Part shown: positions 36,426 to 45,446 of the stretch, one piece after another
How the letters are laid out: each line of letters starts with the position of its first letter
How positions within the stretch are numbered: position 1 is the first letter of the stretch
DNA from: Chloroflexota bacterium
Lineage (GTDB): Bacteria > Chloroflexota > Anaerolineae > Anaerolineales > Villigracilaceae
Direction: 5' to 3'
Length of the DNA: 64,000 nucleotides
Assembly (NCBI GenBank): GCA_016223135.1
Contig: JACRPQ010000004.1
Span: 558,001 to 622,000, forward strand
The notes under the pieces: generated by a model
What the model was told of the DNA's origin: nothing
Seen by the model: only the letters and a program-made list of their open reading frames with translations
Database searches by the model: none
Program-made: the position numbers and the translations under genes

Positions 36426-37355
36426 TTACGGACAGTTGTTCAGAATGGTGACTTTCTCGTATTCCTGATATTTCGGCGCGAGGACGATGAGTTGAATCCA
36501 GCGCGGGTTGGGGCTGTCGCCGCGTCCAATCATCCATTCGCGGCTGATGGTCTTGGTGCCGGCGCTGGTTAGGGTGATGGTTTTGATGCCGCTTTCGTTG
36601 CCGTCGCTTTGATCCCAGCGATAGTCGAATTCGAGCGGACCATTGGTGGTGATGGTGGCGTAAACGGTGTAGCGGACGTTGACCGGGCATCCTTCAGCAG
36701 GATCGCGGACCAATTTGTACTCCACGCTGGTGATGGCATATTTGGGTTTGGCGGAAACTTCGATTTGGACGTAGAAGGAACTGCTAAGCGGTCCGGCGCC
36801 AAAATCGGATCCCCAAGGGCTTTTGAAGCGCCAGTAGCCGGTGAACGTGCCTTCAGTGGCGGGCGCTTGGAGGTAAATGGAGATGTCCATGGTTTCGTTG
36901 GGAGGGACGACCTCCGAGAGCGGATAAGAGACCAAGCCGCCCATGCGTTCGCCGCTCCAGAAGACGAGGCTGTATGTGGAGTCCCAGGTGCAGGTGCCGG
37001 TGTTGACGAAGGTCCAGGTCTTCCAGAAGTATTCGCCGGGCAGGAAGACGGTGTTGTCGGGCGGGTTTTCGCCCACCAGCACAGCCGAAGGGGTGCAGAA
37101 CTGATTGGGAGACGTCTGCGCCGCCGGGGTGTTGGTGGGAGAGGCGGCTTCAGGGGTGGATACGCTTGGGAGGGTTGGGGCAGGCGTCAGCGTGGGAAGA
37201 AGCGCCACTTCCGTCAGCGAATCCTGCGCTTGAACGGTTTGGGCGACGGCGGTGGCGATGTCAGCATCCCGTTGTTGGGGGGAGGTCCCGCAGGAGGCGG
37301 TGAGCAGGGCAATTCCCAAGAGTAGGGAGAGTAGTTTGTCTTTTCTTAACTGCAT
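36426..37355 (-). CDS. NBR1-Ig-like domain lipoprotein
   Basis: Probable surface lipoprotein, 309 aa. A signal peptide ends at a relaxed lipobox (LLTASC, cysteine about residue 22). A Thr/Pro-rich spacer (about 50-85) leads to an NBR1-type Ig-like domain: the pattern FLPGEYFWKTWTFVNTGTCTW...LVFWSGERMGG...VVPPNETMDISI...GTFTGYWRF (about 105-190). The C-terminal 110 residues form another beta-rich domain not recognised. In bacteria these domains occur in secreted and surface proteins; the ligand is unknown. Similar in layout to the next minus-strand gene. Confidence 0.8.
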   Translation of the reverse strand: MQLRKDKLLSLLLGIALLTASCGTSPQQRDADIATAVAQTVQAQDSLTEVALLPTLTPAPTLPSVSTPEAASPTNTPAAQTSPNQFCTPSAVLVGENPPDNTVFLPGEYFWKTWTFVNTGTCTWDSTYSLVFWSGERMGGLVSYPLSEVVPPNETMDISIYLQAPATEGTFTGYWRFKSPWGSDFGAGPLSSSFYVQIEVSAKPKYAITSVEYKLVRDPAEGCPVNVRYTVYATITTNGPLEFDYRWDQSDGNESGIKTITLTSAGTKTISREWMIGRGDSPNPRWIQLIVLAPKYQEYEKVTILNNCP

Positions 37356-37433
37356 GATATTCCTTTCGTAGTAGGGGCTACGATTATACCGTTTCAGGAA
37401 GACGCCCGGCGGGGAGCCGGGCGTCTGGTTCTT

Positions 37434-38567
37434 TTAGGGGAGGGCGATTTGAGGTCTAATCCAGACTGCCCAGTCCTGACCGGCGGATCCGTTCGCCAGG
37501 ACGGCGAGGATGAATTCGACCGATTTGCCTTTGAGCGGCGTGAGGTCCACATCCACCGATTTGAGCGTGCCGTCGCAGGATTTGGTCCATTCGCCGAGCG
37601 GGGTGACGGGACCGCCTCCCTCGCGGTAGTTCAATTGGAATTTGACGTTGCCGGCGCCGCAGGAACCGTCTGCCAGGGCAAGGAAACCGATTTTGGCGGT
37701 GAAGTGTTCGCCCTCGACGACGGTATAGGCGGGGAAGCGCCCCGAAATGACGCCGTTATCCACCCACTGTGGGTGGGTTTCGAGGACTTTTGTGGCGAAG
37801 GTGCCGTCTTCGAGTTTCTGGTTGTCTTTGTACATGGCAAAGCCGTTGGCGTCGGTGTCGGGACCGCCGAAGGTGAGGGTGCCTGCGCCGCTGATCCAAA
37901 CCGCGGAGGGGGCGCGGGTGTAGAAATCGTAACCGGCGCTGGTGATTGCCACCTTAATATCCACAAAGAAGGATTTGCCCTGATAGCCGTTCAGGATGGG
38001 GATAAGCACGCCCGATGCGTTGCGGATGCGCCAGTAGCCTCGATAGGAGCCGTTCACGGCGGGGGCGGTGAGGTTGACCGAGAGGTCCACTTCCTGTCCC
38101 GGCGCCACCGTGCCGATGGCGATGGGAGACGTGCCGTTCATCGAGTCGCCGCTGTCGAACACCAGCGAGTAACCCGACCACGTACAGGTGCCGGCGTTGC
38201 GGATGCGCCACGTCTTGGTGAAGGCTGCGCCGGGGGCAAAAACGGTGCCGTCGGGAATGTTTACGTCTTTGATGAACTGCCCCAGGTCGCATAACGGGGT
38301 GGGGGAGACGAGCGGGGTGTTGGTGACGAGCGGCTGTGTGGGCAGAGCAACTGCTGTGTTGGTGGGCTGCGGCGGCGGCAGGGTGGGGGTGTTGAACGGC
38401 GCGGGGGTTGCCGTCTGGCTTAATTGCGCCTGCACGGTCAGCGCGGCTTGGGTAAAGATGGCGTTGGGTTCCTGTGTCTGCGGCGCGCGCGAGGGCAGGT
38501 TGCAGGACGCCAACACGATGGCAAACAACACACTCATCACGAATAATGGGCGAATGGATTTGTACAT
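37434..38567 (-). CDS. NBR1-Ig-like domain lipoprotein
   Basis: Probable surface lipoprotein, 377 aa, paralogous in layout to its neighbour. Signal peptide with lipobox VLASC (cysteine about 22), a Thr/Pro/Gln-rich spacer with TPAPFNTPTLPPPQPT, then an NBR1-Ig-like domain (FAPGAAFTKTWRIRNAGTCTW...SYRGYWRIRNASG, about 112-190). The C-terminal half (about 205-377) looks like a jelly-roll sugar-binding-like domain, ending in WAVWIRPQIALP, a typical 'carbohydrate-binding' style end; that reading is tentative. Confidence 0.8.
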   Translation of the reverse strand: MYKSIRPLFVMSVLFAIVLASCNLPSRAPQTQEPNAIFTQAALTVQAQLSQTATPAPFNTPTLPPPQPTNTAVALPTQPLVTNTPLVSPTPLCDLGQFIKDVNIPDGTVFAPGAAFTKTWRIRNAGTCTWSGYSLVFDSGDSMNGTSPIAIGTVAPGQEVDLSVNLTAPAVNGSYRGYWRIRNASGVLIPILNGYQGKSFFVDIKVAITSAGYDFYTRAPSAVWISGAGTLTFGGPDTDANGFAMYKDNQKLEDGTFATKVLETHPQWVDNGVISGRFPAYTVVEGEHFTAKIGFLALADGSCGAGNVKFQLNYREGGGPVTPLGEWTKSCDGTLKSVDVDLTPLKGKSVEFILAVLANGSAGQDWAVWIRPQIALP

Positions 38568-38682
38568 GGTTTCTCCTCAAAGCATCATAACAATTGTACA
38601 TCATGCAGGACGCACCTGCATTGCCCTTTGTTCCTAATTTGGCGTTGTATTTGCCGGCAAGAACGCGGCTATGACAGAACGC

Positions 38683-38714
38683 AAAGCGGGAGCCGCTGAA
38701 ACGACTCCCGCTTT
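38683..38714. terminator. Terminator hairpin between permease and lipoprotein genes
   Basis: AAAGCGGGAG and CTCCCGCTTT arms with a 12-nt loop. The better T-run lies on the plus strand, but by position it probably stops the minus-strand permease operon ending at 38793. Confidence 0.6.
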
Positions 38715-38792
38715 TGATTTTTTGGACGCCTCGGCGCTTCAGACTCCGCCTCAGCCTGCTTCACGATCCCAAAGCCTGCGCCGCCCCTCAGC

Positions 38793-40055
38793 CTATTTCT
38801 CGTACGGCTGACCGTCGGCGGCGGGAGGCACGGCGCGCCCCACCACGCCGGTCAACACGATCATGGTGACAATGTAGGGCGCCATGAGCAGGAACTCTGA
38901 TGGAATTGGCACCCGCAGGATTTGAAGTTTGACTTGCAGCGAATCGGCAAAGCCAAAAATCAAAGAGGAGGTAAACGCGCCAATCGGATTCCACTTGCCG
39001 AAAATCATCGCCGCCAGCCCAATGAAGCCCTTGCCGGCGGTCATGATTTCATCGAAGCGCCCCACCGAACCGATGGTAAAGTATGCGCCGCCCAGCCCTG
39101 CAATCATGCCGCCAAGAATGACGTTGACATAGCGCACCAGGTACACGTTGACGCCAAGCGTATCGGCGGCTTTGGGATGTTCGCCCACCGCGCGCGTGCG
39201 CAGACCCCAGGGCGTGTAGAACAGCATGATGTGCATGACCACCACCAGAAGGATCGTGAGGTAAATAACGATGTTGTTTTGAAAGAGCAGAGGTCCTAAG
39301 ACCGGGATGCGATCCAGCAGCGGAACGGAAATGACCGGGAAAACGCCCGAATTGTTTAGCAGGTCCGTATTCTTTTCAAGGAAGCGTGAACTGACGAACG
39401 AAGTGAAGCCCGTGCCGAAGATGTTGATGGCGACGCCGCTCACGATTTGGTCCACTTTGAAGCGAATGACCAGATAGGCGTGAAACGCCGCCAGCAAACC
39501 GCCGATCAGAATGGCGGCAAGCAGCCCAACATACAAGTTGTCCGTCAGGCTGGCAGTCACCACCGCTGTTTGGGCGGCTAGCAGCATAATGCCTTCAATG
39601 CCAATGTTGATGACCGCCGAGCGTTCGCTGATGACGCCGCACAGAGCCGCCAGCGCAATTGGCGTGGCGCGCACCAGTGAACTGTTGATCATGCCGGTCA
39701 GATTGAAGGACTTCCCCTGCGCCGCCCAAGTGAGAAACGCAATGACGAACGTGGCGGCAATCACGCCGACCAACGCGCCGGTGGACTTGATTCCGCGCGC
39801 CAATTGGAAGGCGCCAAAGAAGGCGGCAATCCCTGCCATGAGGTACACCGTCAATTGCGCCGGCACGACCAGGTCTGGTACTGGCACGGCATTGGATCCA
39901 GCCAGGTTAATGCCAAACGTAGTCTGTAAACCCGGCTGTGTATTCAGCCCAAAGGTGAGGAAGATGAACAGCCCAACGGCGAGCAGGACGATGCCATAGG
40001 CGAGGCGTGCGCGCCGTACTCGGGTGGGGTTGATGGCGATTTCTGCGGTTGTCAT
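38793..40055 (-). CDS. ABC transporter permease (nucleoside-type, NupQ/YufQ-like)
   Basis: Membrane subunit of a BMP-dependent ABC importer; relatives take up nucleosides. The 420-aa protein has about ten hydrophobic segments and the branched-chain/ribose permease style motifs INIGIEGIMLLAA (about 178) and GAYFTIGSVGRFDEIMTAGKGFIGLAAMIFGKWNP (read in pieces, about 330-365), where the EAA-type loop sits. It is the last of three contiguous importer genes, 10 bp after the other permease gene. Confidence 0.9.
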   Translation of the reverse strand: MTTAEIAINPTRVRRARLAYGIVLLAVGLFIFLTFGLNTQPGLQTTFGINLAGSNAVPVPDLVVPAQLTVYLMAGIAAFFGAFQLARGIKSTGALVGVIAATFVIAFLTWAAQGKSFNLTGMINSSLVRATPIALAALCGVISERSAVINIGIEGIMLLAAQTAVVTASLTDNLYVGLLAAILIGGLLAAFHAYLVIRFKVDQIVSGVAINIFGTGFTSFVSSRFLEKNTDLLNNSGVFPVISVPLLDRIPVLGPLLFQNNIVIYLTILLVVVMHIMLFYTPWGLRTRAVGEHPKAADTLGVNVYLVRYVNVILGGMIAGLGGAYFTIGSVGRFDEIMTAGKGFIGLAAMIFGKWNPIGAFTSSLIFGFADSLQVKLQILRVPIPSEFLLMAPYIVTMIVLTGVVGRAVPPAADGQPYEK

Positions 40056-40065
40056 GTTTTGCCTC

Positions 40066-41250
40066 CTATCTGCCCCAGCCGCGCGTCAACACGGTCTCTT
40101 CGACTTTGACGCTCTTGAGGCGGTACAGCCAGCGGATAATGTCGGGCGCGGCGATAAAGACAATCACCAACCCCTGAATGATGGAAATAATGTCAATCGG
40201 CACGCCGGCAATGGACTGCATCCGCGTTGCGCCGCTGCGCAGGAAGCCGAATAACAGCGCCGCCAGCACCACGCCCGCCGGGTGGCTTTTGCCCAGCAGG
40301 GCGAGGGCAATCGCGTCGAAACCGTAGCCGGCTGAGAAGCCCTGTCCCACCCAGTGATCCACGCCCAGCACCTGTGAAGCGCCCGCCATGCCTGCCAGGG
40401 CGCCTGCCAGCGCCATCACCATGACAAAATTGCGGATGATGTTCATGCCTGCATATTTGGCGGCGTCGGGGTTGGCGCCCACCGAGCGAATTTCGAAGCC
40501 GATGGTGGTTTTGAAGAGAAACCAGTAGACGATGTATGCCACCGCCAGCGCGAGGAGGAAGCCCCAGTTCAGGCGCAGCGGATCGGGGAAGAAGCGCGGC
40601 AGTTCGGCGGTGTGTTCGATGTTGGGGGTCACCGGGCGGAAGCCGGAAGCCTTCATGGGACCGTTCAACAGCCAGTCGCTCAGGCGGAAGGCAATCCAGT
40701 TCATCATGATGGTATTCACCACCTCATGCGCGCCGAAGCGGGCTTTGAGGTAGCCGGGGATCATGCCCCACAGCGCGCCGCCTGCCATGCCTGCCAGAAT
40801 GGCAAGCGGCAGATGGATGAAGGCTGGCAGCCCGGTAATGCTGTAGCCTACGAATGCGGAAGTCAGCGCGCCGATGAAGAACTGTCCCTCCGCGCCGATG
40901 TTGAACAACCCGCAGCGAAAGCCCAACGCCACCGAAAGCCCGGCAAAGATGTACGGCGTGGCGGTGACAAGGCTTTCGGTAAAGGGGTAGATGGCTCTCA
41001 ACAAGCCGGCAGTTTCGCCGGTGGAGAAAAACTGCTGAAAGCCGTTGTAGAAGCGCACGGGGTCGCCAAAAGAGCCGACGAATAGCGCGTAATATGCCTC
41101 AAAGACATTCGAGCCGCTGGCAACAATGGCAATGGCGCCAATGAGGAGTCCGGTCAGCACTGCCAGCGCCGGCACGCGGAGCGCCTCACGCAGAGCGCCG
41201 CCGCCGATGCCTTCAGAGGACTTGGTTTTGTTTTTGTCTTTTTCGGTCAC
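40066..41250 (-). CDS. ABC transporter permease (nucleoside-type, NupP/YufP-like)
   Basis: Second membrane subunit of the same importer, 394 aa. A charged N-terminus (MTEKDKNKTKSSEG) precedes about nine helices. FNIGAEGQFFIGAL (about 137-150) and the loop GQGFSAGYGFDAIALALLGKSHPAG (in part) match the partner of YufQ-type permeases. It lies 9 bp after the ATPase gene, so ATPase and both permeases should be made together. Confidence 0.9.
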   Translation of the reverse strand: MTEKDKNKTKSSEGIGGGALREALRVPALAVLTGLLIGAIAIVASGSNVFEAYYALFVGSFGDPVRFYNGFQQFFSTGETAGLLRAIYPFTESLVTATPYIFAGLSVALGFRCGLFNIGAEGQFFIGALTSAFVGYSITGLPAFIHLPLAILAGMAGGALWGMIPGYLKARFGAHEVVNTIMMNWIAFRLSDWLLNGPMKASGFRPVTPNIEHTAELPRFFPDPLRLNWGFLLALAVAYIVYWFLFKTTIGFEIRSVGANPDAAKYAGMNIIRNFVMVMALAGALAGMAGASQVLGVDHWVGQGFSAGYGFDAIALALLGKSHPAGVVLAALLFGFLRSGATRMQSIAGVPIDIISIIQGLVIVFIAAPDIIRWLYRLKSVKVEETVLTRGWGR

Positions 41251-41259
41251 AACGTTCTC

Positions 41260-42819
41260 CTAGAATACTTTTTCGGGGACTGTGCCTTCGGCAGGCAGGG
41301 GAGCGCCCTCAGGATGCACGCCTGCCATCAGCAAGCCCAGATATTCCTTGTTCACTTTGCCGGCGTCGAGAATATCCATGATGTGTCCCTTGTACATGAC
41401 CGCGATGCGGTCGGAGAGGGCGAGGATTTCGTCCAATTCAGAAGAGACCAGCAAGACGCCGGTGCCTTCGTCGCGTTTTTTGATGATTTGGGAGTGGATA
41501 TATTCAATCGAACCGACGTCCAAGCCGCGGGTCGGCTGTGAAGCGATGAGCAGTTGAATCGGGCGGGAAAATTCGCGGGCAACGATCACTTTTTGCTGGT
41601 TGCCGCCGGAAAGTCCGCCCACGTTGACGAAGATGGAAGGCGTTCGCACGTCGAATTGCTTGACGAGCGCCTCGGCGTTTTCATAGATGACCTTTTCCTG
41701 CAGGTTGATGCCCTTGGCAAAGGGAGGCTGATAATAGGTGCATAGCACCAGGTTGTCATGGACCGGGAAAGAAAGGATAAGCCCGTGCCGCTGGCGGTCT
41801 TCGGGGATGTGCGCCACGCCGCGTTCCAGGATGCTGCGCGGAGTAGTGCGGTGGATGGGTTGTCCCAGCAAATGAATCTCCCCGCTTTCGATGGGAAGCA
41901 GACCGGTCAGGGCGTACACCAGTTCTGTCTGCCCGTTGCCCTGCACGCCGGCTACTCCCAGCACTTCCCCTTTGCGGACATCGAAGGAGATGCCGTTGAC
42001 GGTCAGATTTTGGCGCTCGTCGCGCACGTATAGGTCTTTCACCTCCAGCACCGCTTCTTTGGGCTGGGCAGGCTGTTTTGTCACCACCAAGTTGACTTCC
42101 CGACCGACCATCATGGAAGCCAGGATTTCAGGGGTGGCATCCTGCGGGGAAATGGAACCAACCACCTTGCCGAGGCGCAGCACGGTGATGTCATCTGCAA
42201 TTTTCAGCACTTCCTTGAGTTTGTGAGTGATGAAGATAATGGACTTGCCTTTTTCGATGAGCGAGCGGATGATCTTGAACAATCCCTCCACTTCCTGCGG
42301 CGTCAACACGGCGGTAGGCTCGTCGAGGATGAGGATGTCGGCGGAGCGGTAGAGGACTTTGATGATTTCGACGCGCTGCTGAATGCCCACCGGCAGGTCT
42401 TTGATGTAGGCGTCGGGGTCCACTTCCAATCCGTATTGGTCGGAAATTTCACGGATGCGAGCCGCTACTTTTGTCTTATCCAGAAAGGGACCGTTTTTTG
42501 TGGGTTCCACGCCGAGCATCACGTTTTCGGTCACGGTCATGACCGGCACCAGCATAAAATGCTGATGTACCATGCCGATGCCGCGCGCGATGGCGTCGTT
42601 GGGACCGTGAATTTCCACCTCCTCGCCGCGCACAATGATTTTGCCTTCATCGGGTTTATACAACCCGTACAAAATGTTCATGAGGGTGGATTTACCTGCG
42701 CCGTTTTCTCCCAGCAGCGCCAGAATCTTGCCTTCGCGCAGCGTGATGTCAATGTGATCATTGGCAAGCACGCCGGGAAAGCGCTTGGTGATGCCGCGCA
42801 GTTCCAGAACATTGGTCAT
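41260..42819 (-). CDS. ABC transporter ATP-binding protein with two cassettes (NupO/YufO-like)
   Basis: Energises the nucleoside-type importer. The 519-aa protein contains two ABC modules: the first has Walker A GENGAGKST (about 35-43) and Walker B ILILDEPTAVLTP; the second has VQGNGQTELV in place of the Walker A (degenerate, as usual in this family), LSGGNQQKV and SQPTRGLD. The start at 42819 has GGAGG 5 nt upstream. Located between the binding protein gene (43245) and the permeases, all minus strand. Confidence 0.93.
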   Translation of the reverse strand: MTNVLELRGITKRFPGVLANDHIDITLREGKILALLGENGAGKSTLMNILYGLYKPDEGKIIVRGEEVEIHGPNDAIARGIGMVHQHFMLVPVMTVTENVMLGVEPTKNGPFLDKTKVAARIREISDQYGLEVDPDAYIKDLPVGIQQRVEIIKVLYRSADILILDEPTAVLTPQEVEGLFKIIRSLIEKGKSIIFITHKLKEVLKIADDITVLRLGKVVGSISPQDATPEILASMMVGREVNLVVTKQPAQPKEAVLEVKDLYVRDERQNLTVNGISFDVRKGEVLGVAGVQGNGQTELVYALTGLLPIESGEIHLLGQPIHRTTPRSILERGVAHIPEDRQRHGLILSFPVHDNLVLCTYYQPPFAKGINLQEKVIYENAEALVKQFDVRTPSIFVNVGGLSGGNQQKVIVAREFSRPIQLLIASQPTRGLDVGSIEYIHSQIIKKRDEGTGVLLVSSELDEILALSDRIAVMYKGHIMDILDAGKVNKEYLGLLMAGVHPEGAPLPAEGTVPEKVF

Positions 42820-43059
42820 GCAAACCTCCACGTCCGGGGAATGAATTGTGTCAAATTGCCATGATTGGACTTACGCAAAACAAACAAGATGCACAGGATA
42901 TTCAGGATAAAAGGAAGATAGGGTGGTGTAGGCATCCTGCCTATCTTGTACATCCTGTTGATATTCGCGTTTTTTCGCCTCCCCGGGAAAGCGTCAGAAA
43001 TCCAATTTGCCGGCAGTCATCTGTAAGTGAAGTTCGATGTCGAATCGGACTGTAAAATA

Positions 43060-43175
43060 GACTTTATCCGAATTAACTTGTTGCTCCAAGAAGTTCGCGA
43101 AGAAGCATGAAATCTTTTCTCCTTCTCGTAAAAACTCGTGCGCTTCGTGGATGTTCTTTTATTTCGGATAAAGTC
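43060..43175. mobile_element. MITE-like element with GACTTTATCCGAA ends
   Basis: A 116-bp segment begins GACTTTATCCGAA and ends TTCGGATAAAGTC, a perfect 13-bp terminal inverted repeat. It has no coding capacity. Target duplications are not obvious. Confidence 0.6.
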
Positions 43176-43191
43176 CAATGATCAAAATGCC

Positions 43192-43228
43192 CGAATAAAA
43201 AGGGTCGGGGAAAAACTTCCCCGACCCT
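43192..43228 (-). terminator. Intrinsic terminator after the BMP lipoprotein gene
   Basis: AGGGTCGGGGAA and TTCCCCGACCCT arms are followed, on the minus strand, by TTTTTATT. It separates the binding-protein transcript from the importer genes downstream, a usual way to make more binding protein than transporter. Confidence 0.85.
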
Positions 43229-43244
43229 TACAAACAAAGGTCAA

Positions 43245-44306
43245 TTATCCGCCTGCGGAGATGGAACCGCTGATGATGCCCTGTTTGATTTCCTCGAGGG
43301 CAGCATTGAGTTCGGCGGAAGCGCCCTTGACCGGGGCAATGCCCACACCATTATTGGCAAGCGTACCAACATACACGCCGCCCTTGAAGGTGCCGTCCAC
43401 AGCGGCTTTGATGGCGTCGAACACTGCCACATCCATGTTCTTCAGCACGCTGGTCAGGATCACATCGGTGTATTCAGGAGCAGAAACGGTCCAATCGGTG
43501 TCCACGCCGATAATCATGCAGGATTTGGTCTCCTGGCAGTAGGCGGCGGAGCCGAGACCCACCGGTCCAGCCACAGGCATGATGATGTCGGCGCCTTCCT
43601 GCACGAAGGACTCGGCGAACGAGCGTCCATCGTCGGTGGATTCAAAGTTGCCGGTAAACGAACCGTCGTTGGCGGCGGTGCTCCAGCCGAGCACTTCCAC
43701 GTTGGCGCCGTTCTTCTCGTTGTAATACTTCACGCCGGCTTCAAAGCCCTTCATGAAGATGGTGACGGGCGGAATGTTGATGCCGCCGAAGGTGGCGACT
43801 TTGCCGGTCTTGGTGTTTGCCGCAGCGGCATACCCAGCCAGGAATGCGGCTTGGTCGGTGGCGAATGTCAGACCCAACACGTTGGGCAGTTCGGTCTTGG
43901 AACCGCAGTCCTTACCTTCCACCTGTTCGCCGAAGCAGTCCGGATACGCATAGTCCACGATGGCAAATTTGGTGTCCGGATTGGCTTTCGCGGCAGTGGC
44001 GGTGTCCACGCCGAGCAGGAAGCCCACGGTCACGATCAGGTCGGTATCTTCGTCAAGCAGTTGCTGGATGTTCTTGGCATAATCGGACTGCTGCTGGGAT
44101 TCGAGATATTTACCCTCGACGCCCAACTCGGACACTGCCCGCTCGATGCCTTTATAGGCGGTGGCGTTGAATGACTTATCGTCAATGCCGCCCAGGTCGG
44201 TCACCTGCGCTACCTTGAACTTGGCTGCCGCACCGCCTCCGGTGCAGGCGCTCAGCGCCAGCGAGGCAATCATCAGCAGGGCTAAGACAGAATACAACTT
44301 TTTCAT
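43245..44306 (-). CDS. BMP-family substrate-binding lipoprotein
   Basis: Periplasmic/surface-anchored solute receptor for the adjacent importer, probably nucleoside-specific. From the ATG at 44306 (GAGGAGAA upstream) it is 353 aa, with signal peptide and lipobox ALSAC (cysteine 21). The Bmp-family pattern VTDLGGIDDKSFNATAYKGI lies at about 34-53, and IGVDTDWTVSAPEYTDVILTSVLKN near 270-295, both typical. A terminator follows, then the ATPase and permease genes. Confidence 0.93.
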   Translation of the reverse strand: MKKLYSVLALLMIASLALSACTGGGAAAKFKVAQVTDLGGIDDKSFNATAYKGIERAVSELGVEGKYLESQQQSDYAKNIQQLLDEDTDLIVTVGFLLGVDTATAAKANPDTKFAIVDYAYPDCFGEQVEGKDCGSKTELPNVLGLTFATDQAAFLAGYAAAANTKTGKVATFGGINIPPVTIFMKGFEAGVKYYNEKNGANVEVLGWSTAANDGSFTGNFESTDDGRSFAESFVQEGADIIMPVAGPVGLGSAAYCQETKSCMIIGVDTDWTVSAPEYTDVILTSVLKNMDVAVFDAIKAAVDGTFKGGVYVGTLANNGVGIAPVKGASAELNAALEEIKQGIISGSISAGG

Positions 44307-44429
44307 GTGTTCTTCTCCTCTTGAAATTGTGGATGGTGAAAGGCATGCTTGCCGCAACACCTTACGACTTTAATAGTATAAATCGTAACAATTGATTCCG
44401 CAAGCCAGCCTCTTTTCTTTGGATGGGCT

Positions 44430-45446
44430 TCATGGTTTTGCAGAGGGGACATTCGTCTTAATCCTTCCCTCTCTTAATCCTGAAATGACCTCCTGCGCCT
44501 CTGCCATTAAGCGGCTGGGGATGATTTCCGCCGCGGGGATGATTTCCATAGACCCGCTCTCCGAAAGCGGCGGATTTCCCGCCCGGATCTTTCGCATCAA
44601 CTCCTCGACCGTGAGCCCGGCGCCGCCCAAAATAGAGGCTGCCACACTCGAACCTTCTTCTCCCAACGCCGCCGCCTGATCGCGTTCCACCCCAATGGCG
44701 AGCGTCTTCATGGCGGCGGCGGCGCGCAAAGCGCCGGAGGCGGTTTCGCCTCCTGCCGCGAAAATCACATCTGCGCCGCTTTGGATGAGGCTTTGTGCGG
44801 TCTCGGCTCCCCAATCGGGGTCGTTGAACAGTTTTGTGCGGCTGCCGTCGTCGCGGTACATGACAATCACCTTCGTTGTTTCTTCGGCGTATTTCACACC
44901 GGCGCGAAACCCTTCGCAATACCGCCACATCGTATCAATCCCTGAAGCCTCACACACTGCGCCGACGGTCTTCGAGCGCGTCAAACGCGCTGCCAATACG
45001 CCGGCGAGAAAGCCCATCTGGTCTTCAGGAAACGTGACCGGGATGAAGTTGGGAGGGGGATTTTCAACGGGTTGGTTCATGCCGATAAAGGATGCGCCCG
45101 GATACAGGTCGGCGCTGTGAAGCGCGGCTTCCTGCAGTCCAATCCCTGCTGTGACGATTACGTCATATCCCTCCTCCGCAAAAAAGGCGATGTTCTTCTC
45201 GTAATCGCGCTTGTCCAATGATTCGATGTAGGCGATGTGATCTACTGCGCCGTTTGCCTGAGCGCGTTGAAGCCCCGCCCATGTGTTTTGGGTCAGACCA
45301 AAATCGTTCAGCCCGCGCGTATCGGTGACCAGGGCGGCGCAAAACACCTCCGGGCGGCGGCAGTCTGGCTGAGATGAGCAGGCTGAAATGCCCAAAGCCA
45401 ATATCCACACTACTGCCGCCAGGCGGGTGATGGAAGCGTACCTCAT
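44430..45446 (-). CDS. Second BMP-family lipoprotein
   Basis: A divergent 338-aa BMP-type receptor. Signal peptide with lipobox GISAC (cysteine 23), then VTDTRGLNDFGLTQNTW (about 41-57), the equivalent of the DLGGIDDKSFN motif, and a typical second-lobe segment FAAGGETASGALRAA. Its ATG overlaps the MFS transporter stop by 4 nt, so it is expressed with a secondary transporter rather than with the ABC importer immediately downstream. It may be a sensor or an alternative receptor for the same importer. Confidence 0.88.
   Translation of the reverse strand: MRYASITRLAAVVWILALGISACSSQPDCRRPEVFCAALVTDTRGLNDFGLTQNTWAGLQRAQANGAVDHIAYIESLDKRDYEKNIAFFAEEGYDVIVTAGIGLQEAALHSADLYPGASFIGMNQPVENPPPNFIPVTFPEDQMGFLAGVLAARLTRSKTVGAVCEASGIDTMWRYCEGFRAGVKYAEETTKVIVMYRDDGSRTKLFNDPDWGAETAQSLIQSGADVIFAAGGETASGALRAAAAMKTLAIGVERDQAAALGEEGSSVAASILGGAGLTVEELMRKIRAGNPPLSESGSMEIIPAAEIIPSRLMAEAQEVISGLREGRIKTNVPSAKP

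Larger units (their letters stand above)
42820..43244. other. Intergenic region with MITE-like elements and a terminator
   Basis: A 425-bp gap with no supported gene. It contains one TTACGC-type end (TGGACTTACGCAAAA at about 42866), CAAGATG/CAGGATA/CATCCTG-type degenerate repeats to about 42970, a MITE-like element at 43060-43175 and the bmp terminator at 43192-43228. Confidence 0.6.

Noticed and set aside
42866-42970. A third full copy of the TTACGC MITE
   Set aside because: Only the left end is recognisable; the body and right end do not match the other copies.
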